Source of the DNA: Russula earlei
Lineage: Eukaryota > Basidiomycota > Agaricomycetes > Russulales > Russulaceae
DNA: 64,000 nt
Direction: 5' to 3'
Assembly (NCBI GenBank): GCA_025769875.1
Contig: JAGFNK010000183.1
Coordinates: 29,980 to 93,979, forward strand
The notes under the pieces are model-generated. The model made no database searches and was not told the DNA's origin. It was given only the letters and a program-made list of their open reading frames with translations. The translations under genes were made by a program, and so were the position numbers. This document shows positions 34,423 to 46,400 of this stretch, one piece after another; within the stretch, counting starts at the first letter, position 1, and the number at the start of each line of letters is the position of its first letter.

Positions 34423-37394
34423 CCACCTTAACCAAATGACATAGATACGTACTTTGGAGGGCAGGGTCGTTGGGGGGTCCCAGTGGTCAAATGCTGAATG
34501 AATGAATGCTGATTGTGGTGCGCGCGCGGTGTAATAATACGTAGCCTCGGTCGGTCATGGCAGGCACTTCGTACGATTTTTCGTTTTTTGGTTCTGTATT
34601 ATTTTGGGCATGTCGTCCCCGGTTTGCCGCGCAGCGCCGTGTACTCGGCTGCGCCCTGCCCAGATGGGGGTTGGGATGACAGAGCGCCTGGACCACTTAC
34701 GCTTTGACATGCGAGCAACGTTACGTCGGAAGGCGCCTTCGCCCGATGTGCCTTGAAGGGACCCTTCGCGCCACTACAGTACGATGCTCGCCCTTGTCAC
34801 TTTTTCGTGACGGGCGCCTGATCACGGGTCCTACCACCGCCTGACTGTTCACGTTAGCTGGCCGGTCGAACGGGGGTTTATGCCTTTCTGGCCATCACGC
34901 TCGTGGAAGGAAGTAGCAGGGGGGGGGGGGGGGCGACGAAAGGACAGAGATAAGGAGAGCATGCATCCACCTACCCAATACGATATAAAAAAAAAAAAGG
35001 CGGGACTTCCATGAATTCTCTCTCTTCATCATACCAAACACCGCTCCATGGGAACGTTCCGCGCCCGGTCATGCGTAAGACCGAGCGAATGTTCCTTTTC
35101 AGCGAAGGCCAGCCAGCCATGACCTCGAGGGCTTTTTTTCTCTTCTTTCTTTCTTTCTTGAGGTTCCGGCAATGTCGGGCGCTTACCCTGACGTTCATTG
35201 CCTCGAGAAAGGGTCTCCGGGGTCTCATACTTCCCCACCTCTGTCTTCCTATCTCTGTCTGGGGCTGGGTGGGTCTGGCTGGGTGATCTGGCACGCGCAG
35301 CACGTCAAGGCAAAAAAAAAGGGGGTGGCTCCATTTCTTTAGCTTGGGGGCATTGCGAGTCATCGGTGAAAATCAAACAAAAACAAACAAACAAACAAAC
35401 AAAAGAACAAATCGAGACGCGGAGAAGGACCGGAACAGAAAGCAGGAAGGAAGATTATAGGAAGCGAGGGGGGTGGGGGGGGGCAGTTCCTGCGCGTGTG
35501 TGCGTGGTTGCACCCACGTAACGTATAATAATGCACCCAAGAGCGTGTGTCCGTTGCGGCGGGTAAAAGCGGGCAGGCAGGGGACGACACAGGCCTGGGC
35601 ATGGGCAACAAGGTTTCGACGGCGGAAGCCTCATGCCCAATGCCAAAGCAGTCAAACGACCCACAAACAAGAAGAAAAAAAAAAAAAAAAGAAACACCTC
35701 GCGTCCCTGTTGCCCTTTTGCTTTTGCCTGGAAGTCAAGTCACGGGCCCCACACACCCCCCCTCTTGCTCGCCTCCACCATCCTTAATGATCCCCATCCT
35801 GGAAAGCGGCGTGCACACGCAACGAACGCACACCCCTTCTCGCGGCGACCTCATTGATCGCCGATGGTAGCGATCCGTCTCTCTCCCTCCTACCATGTTT
35901 TCACTTCACGTGCTCAAGGAGCTCCATTCGCTTAAGTGAGGGGGGGGGGGGAAGGGGGAAAAAGAAGGCGACCGAACGGACGGACAACCGAGCCCGTGTA
36001 CAGACCTTTTCCTATGGGCCAGTGGAGGAAAGTTGGCGTAGTGAGCCCGGTGTGTGTGTGTTTGTCGATGCATCCGTCGTTTCCGTCTGTCCGTTCTGTT
36101 CTGTCCCGGGCTTCGATCACGACGGGGGGGGGGGGGGGCCACCATCAGAATATGGGCGGAAATAGTAGAGGCGAGGAACCAAAGCACGCTCCAAGCGTGT
36201 AGGCTAAGAAGAAAAAAAAAAAAGAAAACAAAAAAAACAACAATGCTTTCTGTCCCGTCCTTCCCGAACGAACGAAAGGAGCTCCGAATTAATGAACCCA
36301 AAAAGGACGAGCAGGGCCATACTTCGATCAATTCCATCATTTCCGTTCCTTTTGGGGTTTGAGTGATTCGTGGTGTCGGTGGCGGCGGGGCGGTGGGCAG
36401 CATTCGGGCCAAGTTTTTGACCCGCAGGGCTGACACAGGGATGGAGGGCCAAGGAGAGCCAAGAGGGGGGGAAGAGGGAGACGAGGACGCAAACGAAAAC
36501 GAACCGGGGTACGACCGACCAAGCGAGGCGAACCGCGCTCCGGCACGCAACCTGAGCTCTCTTGAATGAATGAATGAATGAGTGAAAGCGGTAGGTGCAC
36601 GCCGCGAGCAGGGGAGCCCAGGCATCATCATCGCCGGATTGACAAAAATAAAAAATCCCAAAACCCGAACCCGAGCCCGAGCTTCCCCCAATTCCAAAAT
36701 TCCGAATTCTCTGGTCCGTCTCTGAAAAAAAAAAAGACTGGGACTGTTCGATCGGAGGGAATCTAGTCCCCACAAGATCACTCGAGAGACGGACGAGGCC
36801 CCCATCCCCGACGTCTCTCTTAAGCGGAGAAAAGCGCCGGATCGGCACGAGGCGAGCCAGGTTCGCGCCTGTTTCCCATAGACTCGGATGAAATCTTGTC
36901 TCTTCGTGTCTTGTGATTCGTGGATGATGACAGTCTAACCTAACTCTCTACACTACAGAACAAACAAGGAAACAACGCCCGAAAGAAGAAATAAGACAAG
37001 ATTACACGCACAGCATGGAGGGGGTATACAAAATTGGGGTTTGGAGAGCAACCGCCTCGCATCGTAATGGGTTCGTAATATATGAAGCATGCGTCATCAG
37101 GTATACCGCGTTCCGCAGCGGCGAATACAGTAGGAAGGAAGGATATAGAGATCGGTCCGCCATTACATAGGTTTATGAGATGCGTTTAAAAATACGTGTG
37201 TAACCCACCACCAGACTGGTCCGATGGAGATCCGAATAGGGGAGAGGAAAGGTCCGCGTGACCGAATGCACGAATATGAACGCGTGAGAGGATGAAAGAG
37301 TGCGACAAATCAAACAAACCCGTCCAGGGGTGCCGTCATGCCCCATGCCCCAGTCTCCCCCAATGAGAGGGTAACAAGAAGGATGGGATGATCA
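34423..37394. other. 3-kb spacer, homopolymer-rich
   Basis: No ORF here has a domain or plausible splicing. Simple sequence is frequent: a 17-G run at 34919-34935, A runs at 34987-34998, 35311-35319 and 35676-35690, a CAAA repeat at 35375-35403, and G runs at 35940-35951 and 36124-36138. The right end (36950-37394) probably includes the 3' UTR of the kelch gene on the - strand. Confidence 0.55.
35375..35403. repeat. (CAAA)n microsatellite
   Basis: Repeated caaa units in an intergenic spacer, with one expanded caaaaa unit near the left end. Confidence 0.8.
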
Positions 37395-40300
37395 TCACCC
37401 CCCGTCGGATCCACGACTACCGTCTGGGTTCGCGACGAAGAGTGACGCCCGCGGGACGAGCCCGTAGCGGACCGGGGGACGCACCGCCACAGTTGGAGCT
37501 GAGCGCTCTTCTCGACGACGTGTGTTCGTTGGCGGAGGTGGTGGCGCGTTCTCTCGTGACATCCGGCGCTCGAACAGCCGCACGCGTTCGGCGACTGCGG
37601 GCGAGTCCGGGCCACCGTCCTCGCCCAAGATGCCCTCGGCTGATCCCGTTCCTGCCTCCTCAGGCGGCGGCGATATCGGTTCGGGCAGCTCGCCCGTGGG
37701 GGTGACGGGACCAGATGTGACCGGGGAGAGTACCATGGGGGACTCGGTCGAGGCCGAGGAGCTTCCTGTTCCCGTTGAGTGGTACGAGGACTCGCCGCGC
37801 ACGAGCAGTGCCCGCAGCTGATGTGGGCCGCCCGATCCCGCGCGGCCCCCGGCAACGATGCCAAACTCGTCGTCAAGGGAGTAGGTACCCGTGAGGGGTG
37901 TGTGCTGCGAGTCCACCGTCCCATCGCGTTGAATGATATCCATCGTGCCTCCCACACGCTCGAGCATCTCCGTGTTGGCAGTTTGCAGCGACGATGCGGA
38001 CCGGCCGTGCACCGTCTCGTGATGATATAACGATGGTCTTCGTGAAGGGGACCCGGAGAGTGCCCGGTTGGCGGTAAAGCTGACAGTGGGTTTCGGCAGC
38101 AAGAACCTCGTCGCATCCGCAGGTGCGTCGGACGGGTCTCGTGAGTGAGTCGATTCCTCGATGGGGAGTAACCGTGGCGGCGGATTGGGATCTCGGATGT
38201 CAAGAAAGCCACCAGAACTTCGGGCGGATGACTCTGTGCCCCTCCTCTCGAGTAAAGATGTATTCGTAAAGCGCGACCACCATGAATTACTGCGCCGTAT
38301 GGGTTCATTCAGAGGCGGGTTCGGGTCGAGGATCGAAGACGGTCTGGGGGAACGCGCGACGCCGCGAGACGACAATGACCCTGACCCTGCGTACAAATCT
38401 GAGTCGGCATTGTGCGAGGTCGACGAATTCGAAAGGGAGTTTTGTGATGCTTGCTCTACGAGTGGTGACAATGGCACGAAATCAGACGAAGGTGGCAGAG
38501 CGGTGCGCAGGGGTGTAAGCCTTGACTGTGGGGGGTAGTGCTCCCTCCGCTCAGGCGGTCGACTTGACTCGGGTTCTGATTCGGAAGCATCGTCACGCAG
38601 GACCTCTGACGAAGCATCTCGTTCAGCGAAAGGGTCGGTGTATGGTCGCGATGGGCCAGCGAGTGGGAATCCGTCTCGCGTCCGTTCCGGTAGCTCGCCG
38701 CGGGCAAGACCCTCAGCCATGAGTGCCACCTCGGGAGAGAACGGGTCGCCGCCCATCTTCTCCCAGTCGCCCTTTGATGGAGCCCGCGAACGCGAGGTTG
38801 AGCTCGCTCCACGTGCGAGGTTGCGGATCGACTCGGTCACGACGTTCGAAAACTCGCGGATACTGTTGCGCGCGCTGCGGCCACCATAACTCGACCTGCC
38901 AGCGGATCCTTCGCGACTCACGCCGACCCAATCGATGCTGCGGTCCTCGTCGGCAAGGATGTCGCGTCGGGAATCCATGTGTCGTCGTGAGTGACCGATG
39001 CCGATCCTGCTGAGGAGAGCGAGAGGCATCGCAAGAATTCGCGAGCCAGTCCCGCGCGTGTCACCGATACGGATGGCCGTAATCGAGTGCGGATGCTCTT
39101 CGTCGCCGTCGAGTGCACTGAATGCATGTCCCGAGCGGCGGTGTCGGCGACGTAAGTACCAGACAATCAACGCTATGCCTGCGATCAGACCAAGGGCACC
39201 TAGAACAGTGCCGATGGCAATAGCGGCCGTGTCCTTGTCGGTACCGCCCAACCCTGACCCACCAGGTCCATTACTGCCACCAAGACCAGTGCTGGTGCTG
39301 GAGGGCGGGCCACCTGTTCGTGAACCTGAATTGCTGCCACTGATTCCACTTTGGCCGGGCCTCGTTTGATTGGAGGGATTACCGTTGGCAGAAGTCTGGG
39401 ATGAACCGGGAGGGTTGGTAATGGTCTGTGAAGGGTTCGGAGGGAGAGTGGTATGTGAAGGTGGCGCCGTCATGGGAGAGAACGTGGGTTGGAAAGTCGA
39501 TGCGCCAACATTGTAAACGGTCATCGCTGGGTCTGCGGGCGCATCATCACCAAAACCTGATTGAAGCCTTTATTTAGCTGGACGTTAGCGGGAGGCCGAG
39601 CGGTGACTACGCACCGAACCCAAACACCACCTGTCCGGCAGCATTGCATGCAAAGTGATCCCTCCTTGGGCCAACCTGGGAAAGGGCGGGTATAGGTGTC
39701 CATGTCATCGGACTTTTTGAAGGGTCGAGGATCCAGCCATCGGCAAAATTTGATTGGAAGAGAGCGTCGGTACCGCCTTGAATGAGGATGCGGCCATCAT
39801 CGAGCAGCACAAACGCGAAGGAAGCACGCGGGGAAGGTAGATTCGACGAGTCGATGGAGGCCAAGATCCACGTCAAGTTGGACTGGGTCGTGTCAAGCAC
39901 CCAAATAACGTTGAGTGGGACGAGTTGGCCCTGCGAGATGCCGCCGAATACGAGAAGACGGCCGTCGAAGAGGATGACCGCTGCGTGACCGAAGATGCCG
40001 GGGGGACCACTGTCGGAAGGGAGTTGAACGAAGGCGGGGACGGATGGGAGGAAGACAAAGTGGGTGGAGAAGGCGTTGCCCGAGCCGTCGGCAGCCTCGC
40101 CGCCGATGATGTAGATCTTCCCATCCCTTGAGGCAGTAGCGTGGCGTATACGACGCTGGGGTTCGCCTGCCCAATGATTTGGGAAGGAGAGAAAGGTTGG
40201 TGAGGTCAGGTGAGCTACGTTCAAGAATTGAGCGGAGTCATCATTGTCGAGGAGGACAATGCCGGACACTGGGCCGGTGCTGCCGCCAAAGATGAGGCAG

Positions 40301-40670
40301 GTGGAGGTGTTGAACGCGGAGAGGGTATGCCAGGCGAGTGCGGGGCCTTGGGATGAAATGGAGGAATTCACAGAACCGGAGATATACTGCCATGGCGGGT
40401 TTGAGGGATCGAAGGGGGCGGAGAGGGAGAGGTAGAGGAGGTCATTGTTCCACGGAGCTGCGTTGTACCCGTATGCGTTGTACGGGTCCGTTTTACCGCC
40501 ATAGACGAAAAGGGCGTCATTGATTACAGCGACTGCCTGGGCCCACCTAGGCGAGAAGGCTAAGTTAGCGATGCGCTGGTAGATAGTTTGGCCGCTCACC
40601 TCGGGGCGGATGTATAGGCAAGTGAGAGGGTGAAGGAAGAAAATATAAAAATAAAAGGGGATGGAAGCAT
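37395..40670 (-). CDS. kelch-repeat membrane protein with long cytoplasmic tail
   Basis: Three exons (-): 40600-40670, 39615-40546 and 37395-39556, giving 1054 aa. The 5' exon, below ORF-call length, adds a signal peptide (MLPSPFIFIFSSFTLSLAYT) ending at APR|WAQAV. This was chosen over the later ATG at 40599 because the intron 40547-40599 is a clean 53-bp GT-AG. Residues about 25-345 hold at least five kelch-type double-Gly blades (VYGGKTD, IFGGSTG, IIGGEAA, VFGGISQ, IQGGTDA), predicted as an extracellular beta-propeller. A Ser/Thr/Gly/Pro stalk follows, then one transmembrane helix at about 443-468 (IAIGTVLGALGLIAGIALIV) with a WYLRRRHRR stop-transfer. The ~585-residue tail is Ser/Pro/acidic and probably disordered. 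Ligand and function are unknown. Confidence 0.85.
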
Positions 40671-41024
40671 GACCACGGGAAGGAGAGGGAGTGGAATAAG
40701 AAGAGGGTTAAGTTAGGTCGTCGTCGTCGTTGGTCGACTCGGCGGTCGGTGGTTCTGCCTTGTTCAGGTCAAAGCAGAATAGCCTCGTCGGACGGAGACG
40801 GACACAACGACGGACCAGGCACAGTGGCAGGCCTCACAGCACAGGATTCATCCCTCTCCACGTCATTTGTGTATTTTATCTCGCACGGATCATAGCCAGC
40901 CTCGTGTCGCCCCCCCCCCCAACAGGTCTGAGGGATGAGTGAGGTGGCCGTGGCCTTTGAAGCGGAGCTTATTAGATGAGATAATGCTCAGAGCGAACCT
41001 TTCCACCTCCTCCTCGCTGAGATC
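40671..41024. promoter_or_regulatory. divergent promoter between kelch and DnaJ genes
   Basis: Only 354 bp separates the start codons of the kelch gene (-) and the DnaJ gene (+), so both promoters must lie here. It contains a cgtcgtcgtcgt repeat (about 40719-40730), a C run at 40911-40920 and no clear TATA box. I see no convincing heat-shock element (nGAAn repeats). Confidence 0.7.
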
Positions 41025-42313
41025 ATGGGCGTCGATTATTACAAGCTACTGGGCGTCACCAAGGACGCTTCAGAGGAAGACATCAAGAAGGCGTACAAAA
41101 AAATGGTAGGTACCACTGCCTTGACCTCGCAGCATTCCTGATATCTCAAAATCATAGGCGTTGAAATGGCACCCAGACAGGAAACGCAGGTAGCGAAGAG
41201 GCATCGCAAAAGTTCAAACAAGTCAGCGTTCTCTTTTATTTTATCTTCCTTCGCACCTGACCGTCGTCCTGTCAGATCTCCGAGGCTTTTGAAGTCCTCA
41301 GTGACAAGCAGAAACGCACCATCTACGATCAATTTGGCGAAGAAGGCCTCAAAGGCCGCGGCCCCCCTCCAGGTGCAGGTACAGGTGCAAGCGCAGGACC
41401 AAGCCCGTTCGCTGGCTTTAGCGGATTCCCTGGCGGTGGAACGAACACCTTTACATTTACATCATCCGGCTTTCCAGGCAGCACAGGTGGTTTTGCACCT
41501 TCGGACCCTATGAAAATATTTCAGTAAGTCTCGCCCTCTCCCGTCTCCTTATAGGTCAATTGCCAACGCAACATCTGTAGAACAATGTTCGGTCTTGGAG
41601 GTCTAGGGGGCATGCATGGGCCATCCATCTTTGATGACGATGACGATATGGGCGGTGCGTCACCGTTCTCCAGCTTCCGTAGCGCGTCAGGGAGGATGCC
41701 AGGGGGCATGAATGATACCGGCAGCACGCCATTCACACGAACGGCCACGCAACCTGCTCCACAAAGGGAGACACCGAACGAGGTCACACGACCGTTCAAG
41801 GTCTCGCTCGAAGATCTTTATGGCGGCGCGACGAAGCATTTGAAAGTCTCGCGGCGAAAGCTTGACGGTTCCACCGAGGGGAAGGTTCTCGAGATCGCTG
41901 TGCAACCCGGTTGGAAAGAGGGCACGAAAATCCGGTTTCCGCGCGCGGGCAACGAGAGCGCCGACGGTACTTCCCAGGACCTCGTTTTTGTCGTCGAAGA
42001 CAAGCCGCATCCACGCTTCACGCGGTCAGGGGACGACCTTGTCGCGAAGGTTGAGATTTCGCTCGTCGAAGCGCTCACAAACGAGACTGGAGCAAAGAAG
42101 GAATTAGAGCACCTCGATTCGCGGAGAGTACAAGTACCGGTGCCACCAGGTGTGGTGAGGCCAGGGCAAGAGACAAGGGTCACCGGTGATGGCATGCCAA
42201 TAAGGAGGAAGGGCGCAAGTGGGAAGGGTGACCTCGTTGTACGGTGGGAGGTGAAATTTCCTGACAGGTTGACGCCAGGGCAGAAAGAAGGGTTGAGGAA
42301 AGTGTTGGGTTGA
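41025..42313 (+). CDS. type II DnaJ (Hsp40, Sis1-like) with an apparent +1 frameshift
   Basis: Exons (+): 41025-41105, 41158-41221, 41276-41523 and 41581-42313, about 374 codons. The J-domain starts [11 protein letters not shown] and has the HPD motif in LKWHPDR. A G/F-rich region follows ([10 protein letters not shown]), then the C-terminal peptide-binding domains ([37 protein letters not shown]). There is no CXXCXGXG zinc domain, so it is type II. It would stimulate Hsp70 ATPase and deliver clients in cytosol and nucleus. Oddity: exon 2 carries one extra A in the run at 41182-41184, just after HPDR, so the frame breaks within the J-domain. Without that base the exon reads on in frame to KFKQ and [10 protein letters not shown]. 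It could be an assembly error or a real lesion. Confidence 0.88.
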
Positions 42314-42485
42314 TATCGTTGTCTACACTATCGAGCCATGCAATGGACTCGTTTGAGCCTGCACGCATTAATTAATGTATTGTACGATAGCTTTAGCATT
42401 CACAACAACACGGGCCGTACATGCCCGGTACAAGCAATATCAACGCCCCTCGGCCAGTCTTGTCAACCAGCCAACCCCGCTTCCC

Positions 42486-43464
42486 ATGTCCCGTTACCAG
42501 CAACTCGCCGCCAGCGGCGTCGACAGCACCGATGAGATCCAAGACTCCCTCATTCGGCGCTCCTGGCACGCAATGGCGGATCTCCTCTCCCCCTTCTCCC
42601 CGAGCGCCCTCGCCCAGCTCCCGAAGAAGCCAGCTCGTCCGTCCCGCTATACGCGCGCGGACGAGATCCCGGACGTCGAACCGACGGAGGAGGACGGCCA
42701 GATGCCCACCGTGCGAGACTATCACTCCATCACGGTGCCGCCGCAGGTGCGCGTGCCCAAGAAGACGGCGACACCGGTGAGGGTCGAGGGCAAAGTATGG
42801 TTCGCGAATGAACGCAGTTCGTCTGTCTCTTTGCTCTCTTGCCCTCGCTCCGATTAAAGGATGTCTGATCCTTCTGGACGTCCTCCTTCCCCACCTCCCT
42901 CCTTTTTTTTTGTTTTTGTTTTTGTTTTGTTTTTCTCGTCTGGCTTTTTCTCTTGCGGCCCCTTCTCGGATGATGTGTCGTCCTCTTCGTACGACGATCG
43001 ATGCTGACGTCACGTCCATTCAGCCTGGGTCTCGTATCTCAATATGTCCGTGTTGATAGGCACGCTCGCCATAGCTCTCTTCAACGCTTCGAGGGACAAC
43101 ATTGCACGCAACTTTGCCTATGTGTACGCCGTGATCAGCGTTGGCATCCTCGTGCGTTGCCGGACCGCTTTTTTCAAATTTCGGTCTGATGTTATCGCGT
43201 AGGTGTACGGCTACGTCGTATACCAGCATCGGATCACCTTGATTCGCAGACGTGATCCCGCTCACTTCGGTGCGTCGCTTATCTTGTGCTGTCGGTGGGG
43301 TTGCCTGAGGGAGTTGGACTTGGAGATCAAATAGCTGGCCCTGTCATCATTAGCGCTCTGCTGTTCTTCGCCGTGCTGGCCAACTTTATACTTCGAGGTG
43401 CGCTTGGTTTCATGTCTGATGATGTCCCCCGCTTAAATGGCCTGATTCAGTTCGTGAACTGTAA
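42486..43464 (+). CDS. VTC1: vacuolar transporter chaperone subunit 1 (DUF202 membrane protein)
   Basis: Five exons (+): 42486-42816, 43024-43151, 43203-43269, 43326-43397 and 43451-43464, giving 203 aa with all phases consistent. VTC1 is the small three-helix subunit of the VTC complex, which makes polyphosphate and moves it into the vacuole. The diagnostic segment is complete: VRVEGKVWFANERTWVSYLN, then LIGTLAIALFNAS (helix 1), FAYVYAVISVGILVYGYVVY (helix 2), QHRITLIRRRDPAHFDQIAG and PVIISALLFFAVLANFILR (helix 3). The ~100-residue N-terminal part is longer than in yeast and looks disordered. The start at 42486 is chosen because the longer ORF upstream adds only unlikely sequence. The last exon is only 14 bp (ends REL). 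Confidence 0.9.
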
Positions 43465-46400
43465 GATTGCCATCATGCCTTGTTGCTTCCATTTAATCAT
43501 ACCTTTTGCAGACGGAAAGGGAGTGTTTCCATTCCAGGTCTTGCCTTCCTAACACAGTATCTTTGATCCTCTTCATGTAGGTATTCATCCATCATGTACC
43601 GCTCTCTTGGTTACATTCTTATGCTGTCCCGTCTGACACTCTCAATCAACACTGAATCTTGAATGATCCATATCATTATGACGCTCCGCGGGAATAAACA
43701 TAGTTCCCCTACGCCACGCGTGGCCTGACTCATCCACGTACTCGCGACATGAAGGGGCCGTCAGCACCAGTGCGTGATCACTGTTTCAGCCGACAAAGGA
43801 AGGGAAAGAGCTCCCTGACCACGCCACCCTCTCGGTCGACGGCGGCCTCGGCTTGTGGGGTTTGCGGTCGTGCTTCATACTCCTGCATATACGCAACCTG
43901 ACCGGTTCGATGACTTCGATCTCGTCCTGGCTCCACTCCTCCGGGCTCCAGTTCCGGTTCCACACGTAGTGCGAGAGTCGTGAGATAGTCGTGGGTGGCC
44001 GCAATATGACCGTCAATATGACCGTCGAGGCCGATCTGCCATCGTGTGCACATAATTTGCATATGAGGTAGGGGGTGGAGGAGGTAGGGTGGAGCGAGCT
44101 CACGGTATTCGTATTCGTTCGTGTCAGTTGAGGAGGTGCGCAAGGGGCCGGCCGCGGGAGAGAAGAAGATCCGCCTCGTTCTTGAGCCGCGCGAAAGAAG
44201 GGTCCGCGGAGGCGACGTATATCGACTTGTGCTGACGGGGCCGCGAGCTTGTGAAGATCGTGGCCGCGTGAGCGCGGGGTATCCGATAAAGGACACGCGA
44301 AGCACGAGGACTGTCGTCAAAAGCCGGCAGAAGATAACGCAGCTTGCGATCGGACGGCGACGACGTTCAGGTCATATATAATATTCGGAAACGCTGGCAA
44401 GCGAGGAGGGGCGCGTCGAACGGGTTTTACGCGTAGCGCGATCGGACCAGTCCGGCGTTCACGTCCGTTTCGACGAGTCCACCGGCAGGCTGGCAATACC
44501 GTCGTTGCACATTGCGACGTATCGACCGAGGTACGGCCTATGCTCATCGCAGCAGGAGGAAGACACATGTGCAGTGTCGGGGTGTCCATCACGAGGACGC
44601 ATGTCCAAGCGTCGGCAGCGTCCCGAGACGCGGTGGCCACCTTTACTTCGGAAAGGTGATATCAGTCTTTCTTCCTGCAGCGGTTTCACACGTTCAAAAA
44701 GTACGCTTGCGATGGACCTACAGCGGTCCAGGGGAGCGGAGAACACCATGGGATCGGTATCGACGATGCGTTGAGGACATTTCGGCGCTCCAAAGCGATT
44801 CGCAACAGGCGTGAAATGGCAAAGGCGCGTCAGGTCGGGCGTGGAGGGAGGGGCGTACGCACACGCGACGAAAGGCCCCCCCCCCCCCCCCCCACGACAA
44901 AGATCGAAACGAGCCACGCAAAACCGTAACACGAGCGGCGTCGCCGCAGACGTCACCTTTTTCGGCTGCTGCGGTGCTCACGACCAAAAGTTGACATCAA
45001 GACCCGTGCAAAGCGATTTCGGGCCAGGTACCAAAACGCCCAGCTGAGGGCCGCGGATTTCGTGGAGATACGCACTATGACGCCAGCTCGATCGGTCACG
45101 CCGCACACCAGCTTGGGCAGGTCGGTGACGAGGGACACGGAGCGTTCGACTCGGAGAGACAGAAGGACGTGAACAGCCCGAAGTTGCTCCGCCGCAGCTC
45201 CCAGAAGATGTCGGTCAGGCACTAGTCGTAATATACGAGCACTCGAGGAATGCGAAATTCGAGGGCGACGGAATAGGGACGTCACCCCCGGAAGAGCATA
45301 TCACACGCCACCAGACGCGAACTTGGGTATGTGGTTGGCCAGATTGCTCTGAGACAAAGGTGAGGTCACCCGAAAGGGCTGCAGCACGGCCGGGAAAAGG
45401 CAGACGATTGTCCGGCGATCTTGGGGACCGGCGGTAGGGATCTTCGAAGAATCACGCATATGATGGTTTCAGAACGTAAGCGGGGGCCGAGACGACTATC
45501 TTTATCTTCTTGTAGCTTTAACGCACGACACCATTGAAGTTGTTGATACAACATGGCGCCCTAGGACGACCAAACCCCGAGCACATACTATTTCCTTCGT
45601 GATGGCCCAGGCGTCGCTGAGATTCCCACAGCGGTCGATTTGATGATAGCGGAACAGGGAACCAAGTGCAGCAGTTGTCGTATTGGTAGGACATCATCAG
45701 ACAAATGAGGCGGTGCGTGGCGAGAGTGCCAACTTGGGTCCTATAAAATGGAGATAGAAAGGGAGAAATGTAGTCCTTGGCGTGGCAGAATAGATCGTGA
45801 CAAAAGATTGTTTGACAGGATCGGGACGGAGGATCGGGAGAAGTGGGAGACATCCTTGCCGTAACCGAAAACATACCGCCGCACATCAGGGCACAGGAAG
45901 CCCATCTTTTTTTCAGGGCCGTGGCCGAGTCACCATATGCTCATCCCACATGACGCTGACCTTTGGAAACGTTGGTTGGCCAAGAGGAGGTTCTTGTTTT
46001 GTTCAATGCGATGCGCTCCGCACCAAGGCCGACATGCCCGCAATTCATCTCGCCAAGACCGGAGTCACTTCGCCGTTTGTTCAGACACAGCCCCCGTGGC
46101 CGAGATCGAAATGGAAGAGCTCGAACCACCGGAGGCCGCACGCCAAAGGCGAGAGAGCTGGGGTGGGGGGGGGTGAGAAAGGGGTCTTCAATCAGGCACG
46201 GGAAAGTTCTGATGATTCATCGAAAAGAAGCTTGATAAATGGGATGGGATGATGGACGATACCCACTTTCGTACGCAATTACAGCTACTCTCGATCGACC
46301 CTCTGGGGTGGGTCCGAACGGCAAACTCACAAACCCGTCATTCTGCTGCGCAACGAACCGGCCCAGGATACGCCAAACCGTTCTCCCATGAGATGACACA

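Noticed and set aside
39607..40599. ATG at 40599 as start of the kelch protein
   Set aside because: It lies in the first intron; the upstream ATG at 40670 gives a signal peptide and a clean splice to WAQAV.
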